Shown here: positions 6,547-12,324 of the stretch, in pieces
How positions within the stretch are numbered: the stretch's first letter is position 1
Layout of the letters: every line of letters starts with the position of its first letter
Assembly: GCA_036397065.1 (NCBI GenBank)
Contig: DASWJP010000104.1
Location: 1-12,324, forward strand
Length of the DNA: 12,324 nucleotides
Direction: 5' to 3'
From: JAJFGI01 sp036397065
GTDB lineage: Bacteria; Pseudomonadota; Alphaproteobacteria; Kiloniellales; J153
Position numbers and translations under genes: made by a program
Notes under the pieces: generated by a model
The model's input: only the letters and a program-made list of their open reading frames with translations
The model's database searches: none
Told to the model about the DNA's origin: nothing

Positions 6547-7461
6547 ATGTTGAGAACGGACACAATCAGCGGCGCCGTCAGCAAGCAACGGCCGCTTGTC
6601 ACGCCTCTTGCCCATGATGCCTTGTCGGCTCGGTTGATCGAAATGGCGGGGTTCCAGGCTTTCGCCATCGGCGGCTCCGCGATGCTGGCGGCCCGCTTTG
6701 CGCTGCCCGATCTCGGCTTGGCCGCGCTGGGGGAGATGGCGGCGGGCATCAAGGATATCGCGGCCGCCACCAAGCTGCCGTTCATCGCCGACGGCGACGA
6801 CGGATACGGCGACGCCAAGGCGGTGGCGCATACGGTCGAGACCTACGAGGCGCTCGGCGTTGGCGGCATTCTGATCGAAGACCAACTGCGCGACAAAAAG
6901 CAGCAGCGCGCGGAAAAGGCCGTGGGATTGGCCGACGAAGCCGTGATCGAGCAAAAGCTCCGCACGGCCCTGGCCGTCCGCCGCAATCCGGATACGTGGA
7001 TTATCGGACGGACGGATGCCTACGGCATGTTGGGCCTGGACGCGGCCCTTCGGCGGGCGGAACGGTTTCTAGGACTGGGTGTCGATGGCGTGTTCATTGC
7101 CGGAATCAAAACGGAGCAAGATTATGAACGGGCTGGAAAGACGCTCAAGGGCGCCTTTCTGTCGGCGGCGCTGTTCGAAGGCGGCGATACTCCATGGTTG
7201 TCGCCCGCGACCTTAGGCGAGATGGGCTATCGCCACGTCTCGTTCCCGGCCGCGGTGATCACCCGGTCCGTCGCCGCGATGCACTCGGCGCTGGCCGGCT
7301 TGCGGGCCTTTGCCGACGGCACCCGGGATTTGGAGCCGGTTCCCGATCATAAGAACGTTCGTGCGGCCTTGGATGAGTGTCTGAACCTCGCGCGCTGGCG
7401 GCAGCTTGAAACCGAATATGCACAGGCCGATACCACGGCAAGCAAGGGGAATACTGTATGA
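6547..7461 (+). CDS. Isocitrate lyase/PEP mutase superfamily enzyme (carboxyvinyl-carboxyphosphonate phosphorylmutase-like)
   Basis: The product has 304 residues and a TIM-barrel core of the PEP mutase/isocitrate lyase superfamily. Visible family blocks are TPLAHDALSARLIEMAGF (19-36), the metal-site motif DGDDGYGD (82-89), IEDQ (110-113) and IIGRTDAY (152-159). The enzymes act on 2-oxo or 2-hydroxy acids with Mg2+, cleaving or forming C-C or P-C bonds. The flexible loop after IEDQ reads LRDKKQQRAEKA. It lacks the KKCGH/KRCGH motif of methylisocitrate and dimethylmalate lyases and the NS of true PEP mutase, so the reaction cannot be named. The start at 6547 is preferred for its upstream GGGAG; an ATG at 6523 would add eight residues without a ribosome site. 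Its TGA overlaps the next ATG (ATGA). Confidence 0.85.
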   Translation: MLRTDTISGAVSKQRPLVTPLAHDALSARLIEMAGFQAFAIGGSAMLAARFALPDLGLAALGEMAAGIKDIAAATKLPFIADGDDGYGDAKAVAHTVETYEALGVGGILIEDQLRDKKQQRAEKAVGLADEAVIEQKLRTALAVRRNPDTWIIGRTDAYGMLGLDAALRRAERFLGLGVDGVFIAGIKTEQDYERAGKTLKGAFLSAALFEGGDTPWLSPATLGEMGYRHVSFPAAVITRSVAAMHSALAGLRAFADGTRDLEPVPDHKNVRAALDECLNLARWRQLETEYAQADTTASKGNTV

Positions 7462-9254
7462 CGGTCGTTGACTTGTCGAAGGCCAACGCAGCCAACACGC
7501 AGTGGGGCAGCGACCCCATTGCTGAACTTCTGCGTGATTTGGATATCGAATTCATCGCGCTCACGCCCGGCGCCAGCTTTCGCGGGCTCCACGACAGTCT
7601 CGTCAATTACCTCGGCAACACGCGGCCGGAAATACTGTTGTGCGTTCATGAAGAACATGCGGTCGCCATGGCCCATGGCTATGCCAAGGTGCTAGGCCGG
7701 CCGATGGCGGTAGCACTGCACAGCAACGTTGGATTGATGCATGCGACCATGTCGGTGTTCAACGCCTGGTGCGACCGGGTTCCGATCCTGATCCTGGGCG
7801 CCGTCGGGCCGGTCGATGCCGTGCATCGCCGCCCATGGGTGGATTGGATTCATACGGCACGGGATCTCGGCGCCTTGATCCGCGGCTATACCAAGTGGGA
7901 CGATCAGCCGTCGTCCGTTCCGGCGGCCCTGGAGGCGATCGTCCGGGCGAATCAGATCGCCATGACGCAACCACAAGGCCCGGTGTATGTCTGCCTCGAT
8001 GCGGGGATGCAGGAACAAATGCTCGAATCCCCGGTCGAGCAGCCGGCGCTGGAGCGGTTCCGCCCGCCAACGCCCGGCGATGCGCCGGCCGAGGCGACGG
8101 CGCGCGCGGCGGCGGCCCTGCGGGATGCGAAGAATCCCCTTATTCTGGTCGGCCGGGTCTCAACCGACATGCAGGACTGGGACCGCCGTGTGGCACTTGC
8201 CGAGCGGCTCAACGCCCGTGTGTTGACCGATCTCAAGACGGGCGCCAGCTTCCCCACCACCCATCCCTTGCACACCCATGCGCCGGGGCTGTTCGTCAGC
8301 GCCGATGCGGGTAACTTGATCCGCGAGGCCGATGTGATTTTGAGTCTCGATTGGGTCGACCTGGCGGGCACCTTGCGTGTCGCGTGCGGCGGCCGATTCC
8401 CCGAGTCGACCATCATCCAATGCTCGGTCGACCAGTACATTCACAACGGCTGGAGCATGGACTACCAGGCGGTTCCGCCGGCCGAGATCTCCATCCTGAC
8501 CAGTCCCGACCGGCTGGTCGCCAAACTGCTCGATGTTCTGGGTCCCGGCACGGATCGGCCGCGCCGTCAGTCACCGGAGGCACCGCCACCGGCTTCGGCC
8601 AAGGCCGGCGATGCCAAGACCGTCCCTGACGACAAGATCACGATCGAAGGCCTTGCCAGAGTCAGTGTCGAGACGATCGGCCGGCATAACCCAAGCTATA
8701 TCCGCCTGCCGCTCGGCTGGCCGGGCGAGCATGCCCGTTTCTCACATCCTCTGGACTACATCGGTTTCGATGGCGGCGGTGGAATCGGCTCGGGGCCCGG
8801 CATGGCTGTGGGCGCGGCTCTGGCGCTGCGCGGGACGGGCCGCCTCCCGGTCGCTATCCTGGGCGACGGTGATTACCTGATGGGCCTCACGGCGCTTTGG
8901 ACGGCCGTGCATCAGGAAGTTCCGCTGTTGATCGTGATCGCCAACAATCAATCGTTCTTTAACGACGAGCTGCACCAGGAGCGCGTGGCGCGGCTGCGCA
9001 ATCGCCCGATCGAGAACCGCTCCATCGGCTTGCGCATGAACGATCCGCCGATGGACCTTGCCGAGCTGGCCCAGGGCCAAGGTGCCGAGGGATTGGGACC
9101 CATTCAGAAACTGAGCGACCTGGGAACGGCCCTCGAGGACGCCATCGAGAAGGTCAAGGCCGGCGCCACCTGTGTTGTCGATGTGCACGTGATCCCCGAA
9201 TACGCCCGGGCAATGTCGGCGGCATTGCTGCGAACGATCTCCGCCAACCACTAG
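7458..9254 (+). CDS. Thiamine-diphosphate-dependent enzyme, acetolactate synthase/benzoylformate decarboxylase-like
   Basis: This 598-residue protein has the three-domain ThDP-enzyme layout. The N-terminal pyrimidine-binding domain (about 15-190) contains HEEH (64-67), where E65 is the likely cofactor-activating glutamate, followed by an HSN (88-90). A central Rossmann-like domain spans about 205-360. The C-terminal pyrophosphate-binding domain (395-598) carries the signature GDG (469-471), 24 residues, then NN (496-497). A Pro/Ala/Lys-rich linker (about 363-392) joins the last two domains. Relatives include acetolactate synthase, 2-oxo acid decarboxylases and sulfoacetaldehyde acetyltransferase; the exact reaction is not determinable. 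It starts inside the stop of the preceding gene and ends 11 bp before the aldehyde dehydrogenase. This order suggests it makes an aldehyde from a 2-oxo acid. Confidence 0.87.
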   Translation: MTVVDLSKANAANTQWGSDPIAELLRDLDIEFIALTPGASFRGLHDSLVNYLGNTRPEILLCVHEEHAVAMAHGYAKVLGRPMAVALHSNVGLMHATMSVFNAWCDRVPILILGAVGPVDAVHRRPWVDWIHTARDLGALIRGYTKWDDQPSSVPAALEAIVRANQIAMTQPQGPVYVCLDAGMQEQMLESPVEQPALERFRPPTPGDAPAEATARAAAALRDAKNPLILVGRVSTDMQDWDRRVALAERLNARVLTDLKTGASFPTTHPLHTHAPGLFVSADAGNLIREADVILSLDWVDLAGTLRVACGGRFPESTIIQCSVDQYIHNGWSMDYQAVPPAEISILTSPDRLVAKLLDVLGPGTDRPRRQSPEAPPPASAKAGDAKTVPDDKITIEGLARVSVETIGRHNPSYIRLPLGWPGEHARFSHPLDYIGFDGGGGIGSGPGMAVGAALALRGTGRLPVAILGDGDYLMGLTALWTAVHQEVPLLIVIANNQSFFNDELHQERVARLRNRPIENRSIGLRMNDPPMDLAELAQGQGAEGLGPIQKLSDLGTALEDAIEKVKAGATCVVDVHVIPEYARAMSAALLRTISANH

Positions 9255-9265
9255 AGGAGACACGC

Positions 9266-10750
9266 ATGGCACCCTCTCCGGCCACGACCGAAGGTGCGGT
9301 ACTTCCGGCGCGCCGGGAGCTGTTCTATGGCGGCGCGTGGCACCCGTCCGTTTCCGATCGCAGGATGGAAATCAACAATCCGGCGACAGCGGAGTCTCTT
9401 GGGTTGGTCACCGAAGCCAACGCCGAGGACGCCGACCGGGCAGTTCGCGTGGCGGCGGCGGCCTTTCCGGGTTGGCGCGACACACCGGCACAAGAACGCG
9501 CGCGGGCCATTCGCGAAGCCGCCAGGATCATGGTCGACCACAAACGGGAGCTGGCGCATCTGGAGGCGCTCGACAGCGGCAATCCGTTCCAGGCCATGAT
9601 GTACGATATCGAGATCAGCGCCGGCTATATGGACTACTTTGCCGGCATGGTCACGGAAATGAAAGGTGTGACGATTCCGATCGCACCCGGCATTCTGAAC
9701 TACACTCTTCGCGAACCACTGGGCGTCGTGGCGCGGATCGGCGCCTTCAATCATCCCCTGCTGTTCGTTGCCGGCAAGATGGCGGCACCGCTTGTGGCCG
9801 GCAACACAATCGTCATCAAACCGGCCGATTTCACGCCGCTCAGCTCCCTGCGTTTGGCTGAGCTTTGGGAAAGCGTTTTTCCAGCCGGTGTCTTCAATGT
9901 GATCACCGGCGGCCGCGAGGCGGGGGAAGCCCTTGCTGCGCACCCGAAGGTTGCCAAGATCGGCTTTATCGGCAGCGCCAAGGTCGGCAAGGCGGTCATG
10001 CGCTCCGCCAGCGACACGTTGAAGTCGCTTACCCTCGAACTCGGCGGGAAAAACCCGTTGATTGCCTGTTCCGACACCGATCCGGCCGAAGTGGCTGATG
10101 GCGTCGTGCGCGGAATGAACTTCCGCTATGTGACGGGACAGTCGTGCAACTCGACCAGCCGCGTCTTCCTGCACGAGGATATCTATGACGCGACCGTTCC
10201 CGAGATCGTTAAGAAGGTCGCGGCGGTAAAGGTCGGTCTGCCCACCGATCCCGAGAGCGAGATGGGTTGCCTCTCAAGCCAGGCGCAATTCGACAAGACC
10301 ATGCACTATATCGAAGCCGGAAAAAAGGACGGCGCAAAATTGCTGTATGGGGGCAAGGTGCCCTCCGATCCGGCCCTGTCGCGCGGCTATTTCGTCGAGC
10401 CGACGGTTTTCGCCGATGTGACGGACGACATGCGCATCGCCAAGGAAGAAATCTTCGGCCCGGTGGTCAGCATCCTGCGCTGGTCCGAGGAAGACGACGT
10501 CATCGCCCGCGCGAACTCGCTCGACTACGGGCTCACGGCTTCGATTTGGACTCGCGATCTCGACCGCGCCCACCGGATGGCTTCGAGAATCCAGTCCGGC
10601 TATGTCTGGATCAACACGGCCAGCATCCATTACGTGGGTGTGCCGTTCGGCGGCTATAAGGAATCGGGAATGGGCCGTGAGGAATCGATCGACGAGCTTC
10701 TCGCCTGCACGCAGATCAAGAACGTGCACGTCAACTTGCGGCGATCCTGA
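9266..10750 (+). CDS. NAD(P)-dependent aldehyde dehydrogenase
   Basis: This complete 494-residue aldehyde dehydrogenase oxidises an aldehyde to the acid with NAD(P)+ in the cytoplasm. The catalytic residues are present: N162 in GAFNHP, K185 in IVIKPAD, the nucleotide-loop motif FIGSAKVGK (234-242), general base E258 in LELGGKNP and nucleophile C294 in GQSCNSTSRV. Later family blocks EEIFGPVVSILRW and PFGGYKESGMGRE are intact. It resembles the betaine/gamma-aminobutyraldehyde group, but substrate cannot be assigned from this. GAGGAG lies six bases before the ATG. It follows the ThDP enzyme by 11 bp and closes the operon. It ends 11 bp from the convergent aldolase gene with no clear terminator between. 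Confidence 0.93.
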   Translation: MAPSPATTEGAVLPARRELFYGGAWHPSVSDRRMEINNPATAESLGLVTEANAEDADRAVRVAAAAFPGWRDTPAQERARAIREAARIMVDHKRELAHLEALDSGNPFQAMMYDIEISAGYMDYFAGMVTEMKGVTIPIAPGILNYTLREPLGVVARIGAFNHPLLFVAGKMAAPLVAGNTIVIKPADFTPLSSLRLAELWESVFPAGVFNVITGGREAGEALAAHPKVAKIGFIGSAKVGKAVMRSASDTLKSLTLELGGKNPLIACSDTDPAEVADGVVRGMNFRYVTGQSCNSTSRVFLHEDIYDATVPEIVKKVAAVKVGLPTDPESEMGCLSSQAQFDKTMHYIEAGKKDGAKLLYGGKVPSDPALSRGYFVEPTVFADVTDDMRIAKEEIFGPVVSILRWSEEDDVIARANSLDYGLTASIWTRDLDRAHRMASRIQSGYVWINTASIHYVGVPFGGYKESGMGREESIDELLACTQIKNVHVNLRRS

Positions 10751-10761
10751 TTGTCATTGAA

Positions 10762-11391
10762 CTATCGCAGTTTCTTGTAGGCTGAAACCAACCCGGCGGC
10801 GGCCTTGGCAATGGTTGCGGCGGATTTTCCCGGCTTGTACAACGCGGACCCGATACCCATGGCATACACTCCGGCGGCCATGAAATGTTTCATATTGTCT
10901 TCGGTGATGCCGCCGGTCGGGCAAATACGCGTCCCTTCTGGCAGTACGGCGGAAACGGCTTTGATGAAGGAAGGCCCCAGGGTATCGGCGGGAAAGATTT
11001 TCAGGATATCCGCGCCGGCATCCAATGCGGCAAAACATTCCGTCGGCGAATAGCACCCGGGAACCGAAAGCATGTTCAGTTCTTTCGTCCGCCGGATCAC
11101 ATCAACGCGCATGTTGGGAGAAATAATCACCTTTCCACCGGCGGCCTGGACCTTGTTCACTTCGTCCAGCGTCAGAACCGTGCCGGCGCCGAGCACAATA
11201 TTCTTCCCGTGCCGTTCATGGATGATTTTCAGGCTCTTCTCCCAGCCCGGGCTGTTCAGGGTCACCTCGACAAACGTGAAGCCATTGTCGACCAGCGCGT
11301 CGGAAACAGCGGCAGCGTCATCGGGCATGATCCCGCGCAGGATGGCGATGAGCGGCATCTCGGCAATTTGTTTCAGCAGTTTATCGCTCAT
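10762..11391 (-). CDS. 2-keto-3-deoxy-6-phospho-sugar acid aldolase (KDPG/KDPGal aldolase, Eda/DgoA family)
   Basis: This 209-residue class I aldolase splits a 2-keto-3-deoxy-6-phospho-sugar acid into pyruvate and glyceraldehyde 3-phosphate. The Schiff-base lysine is K131 in ILKIFPAD, the acid/base glutamate is E42 in VEVTLNSP, and the phosphate site includes TGG (159-161) and GIGSALY (179-185). The LIAILRGI opening, the VTLNSP block and PGCYSPTE resemble the DgoA (phosphogalactonate) branch more than classical Eda. The linked kinase is KdgK-like rather than DgoK-like, so gluco or galacto specificity stays open; some family members accept both. It starts three bases after the kinase stop, in one operon, and converges on the aldehyde dehydrogenase. 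Confidence 0.9.
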   Translation of the reverse strand: MSDKLLKQIAEMPLIAILRGIMPDDAAAVSDALVDNGFTFVEVTLNSPGWEKSLKIIHERHGKNIVLGAGTVLTLDEVNKVQAAGGKVIISPNMRVDVIRRTKELNMLSVPGCYSPTECFAALDAGADILKIFPADTLGPSFIKAVSAVLPEGTRICPTGGITEDNMKHFMAAGVYAMGIGSALYKPGKSAATIAKAAAGLVSAYKKLR

Positions 11392-11394
11392 GTC

Positions 11395-12282
11395 TCAATC
11401 CAGCTTCGTGAGATCAATGGCCACAATCGACCCCTTGCCGAGGACAACCTGAGACGCAATGGCATGCCCGCGTTTCAAGCCGTCCAAGGGACTGGCGCCT
11501 GCGAGTTTCCCGGCGAGATAGCTGGCGATAAAGGAATCGCCGGCGGCGGAACTATCCACCACCTCAGTCACCGCCGTAAACTTTTTCCGCGCCAGCATGT
11601 TTCCCTTTTTCCAGACTTCCCCCTTTTCACTACCACAGGTCAGAACCCACTCCGCCTGCGGATACGCGGTGGAGAATTCCGCCACTGATTTATCAGGATA
11701 CAGAAACGCCAATTCCTCATCGGATATTTTGACGATGTCCACCTGAGGCAAGATCTGCTCGGCGAAGGCACGGGCCGCGCCGGGCTCCCACAATCTGACT
11801 CGATGGTTGAAATCATAGGCGATCTGCGCACCGTGTTGCTTTGCCGCGGTGATGCTCTGAATCAAATTGCTCTTGTTCTCAGTGATCGCCGCGGTGATAC
11901 CGGAAAGATAAATCAGGTCATATCCGGATACATCCTGCGGCCGGTCAAAAAGCAGACGCGCCGCCGATTGCCCGCGCCAGTATCCATACTGTTTCTCGCC
12001 CTTCTCATCGTTGGAGAGCACGAACAAGCCGATGGTGCGGTTCGGATTGCGCTGGCATTTTGACGTCAACACCCCTTTTTCGCGCATGAATTCCAGGCAA
12101 GCCTCGCTTTCCGCATCGGTGCCCACCGCTGTCAAGTAGTCCGCTTTGATCCGGCCACGCGTGACCACGTTCAGGTAATGGGCGACGTTGAAAGTATCGC
12201 CGGCAAAGCTCTTCTTATACAGCCCGCCGCCCATGTCGGACATCTCCAGCATCACTTCGCCGACGCATAAAATCTTGGTCAT
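11395..12282 (-). CDS. kdgK: PfkB-family sugar-acid kinase, 2-keto-3-deoxygluconate kinase-like
   Basis: This 295-residue ribokinase-fold enzyme is predicted to phosphorylate 2-keto-3-deoxygluconate (or a close analogue) at C6 with ATP. It opens MTKILCVGEVMLEMSD and has the sugar-binding FAGDTFN at 26-32. KdgK-like blocks follow: YGYWRGQSAARL, YDLIYLSGI and YDFNHRVRLW. The catalytic and anion-hole motif is DSSAAGDSF (243-251), with base D249. The Ala in AAGD where most PfkB kinases have GAGD is also found in known KDG kinases such as the E. coli enzyme. The start at 12282 fits the family N-terminus; in-frame ATGs at 12303 and 12306 would add up to eight residues. No clear ribosome site precedes any of them. 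Two 60-base samples of the gene are about 50% GC, lower than the catabolic genes. Confidence 0.85.
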   Translation of the reverse strand: MTKILCVGEVMLEMSDMGGGLYKKSFAGDTFNVAHYLNVVTRGRIKADYLTAVGTDAESEACLEFMREKGVLTSKCQRNPNRTIGLFVLSNDEKGEKQYGYWRGQSAARLLFDRPQDVSGYDLIYLSGITAAITENKSNLIQSITAAKQHGAQIAYDFNHRVRLWEPGAARAFAEQILPQVDIVKISDEELAFLYPDKSVAEFSTAYPQAEWVLTCGSEKGEVWKKGNMLARKKFTAVTEVVDSSAAGDSFIASYLAGKLAGASPLDGLKRGHAIASQVVLGKGSIVAIDLTKLD

Positions 12283-12324
12283 CGAGAACCGTTCAAACGG
12301 CATCATGAGAGGGAAGCGAAACCG

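Noticed and set aside
9251..10174. A 307-codon minus-strand frame opposite the aldehyde dehydrogenase gene
   Set aside because: It is an antisense shadow. The plus-strand product has all catalytic residues of the family.
6547..10750. Phosphonate biosynthesis cluster (PEP mutase, phosphonopyruvate decarboxylase, phosphonoacetaldehyde dehydrogenase)
   Set aside because: The order of enzyme types is suggestive, but the first enzyme lacks the EDK..NS signature of PEP mutase and the ThDP enzyme is about 600 residues, longer than the usual phosphonopyruvate decarboxylase of about 380-400.
10751..10761. Terminator between the convergent aldehyde dehydrogenase and aldolase genes
   Set aside because: The 11-bp gap has no stem-loop or T-run.

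Overview
The window looks like a chromosomal accessory-metabolism region of a high-GC Gram-negative bacterium, most likely an alphaproteobacterium. The evidence is GC-rich codon choice, Shine-Dalgarno starts, ATGA-coupled genes, a GcvA-like LysR regulator and a NitT/TauT-type ABC importer. No RNA genes, CRISPR arrays, insertion sequences or phage genes were seen.

Left part (1-2930): the last residues of a probable ArsR-family regulator overlap a tandem SRPBCC (AHSA1-type) protein. Next is a gene-free stretch (980-1402) that holds two decayed, ATGA-coupled gene fragments on the minus strand: the C-terminus of an RraA-like aldolase and the N-terminus of a PrpF-like isomerase/tautomerase. Upstream of them on the same strand is a short AraC-type regulator that is essentially only the DNA-binding domain. 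A complete LysR regulator diverges from it, behind a candidate promoter overlapped by an inverted repeat.

Central part (2966-10750): a divergent transport and catabolic module. To the left run a substrate-binding protein, an ATPase and two permeases; the last three are joined by overlapping ATGA stop/start codons. To the right run an isocitrate lyase/PEP mutase superfamily enzyme, a thiamine-diphosphate enzyme of the acetolactate synthase/benzoylformate decarboxylase type, and an aldehyde dehydrogenase. A 60-bp concentric nested palindrome (6437-6496) lies between the two arms and is a strong candidate control element. The inferred logic is import of an organic acid, C-C cleavage or rearrangement by the PEP mutase-type enzyme, 2-oxo acid decarboxylation (or carboligation) by the ThDP enzyme, then oxidation of the aldehyde. 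The substrate cannot be read from sequence; this is the best candidate for an undescribed system here.

Right part (10762-12324): a minus-strand pair, a KdgK-like PfkB sugar-acid kinase followed by a KDPG/KDPGal-type aldolase. Together they form an Entner-Doudoroff-type route from 2-keto-3-deoxy sugar acids to pyruvate and glyceraldehyde 3-phosphate. The kinase gene is less GC-rich than the catabolic module, so the pair may have a separate origin.
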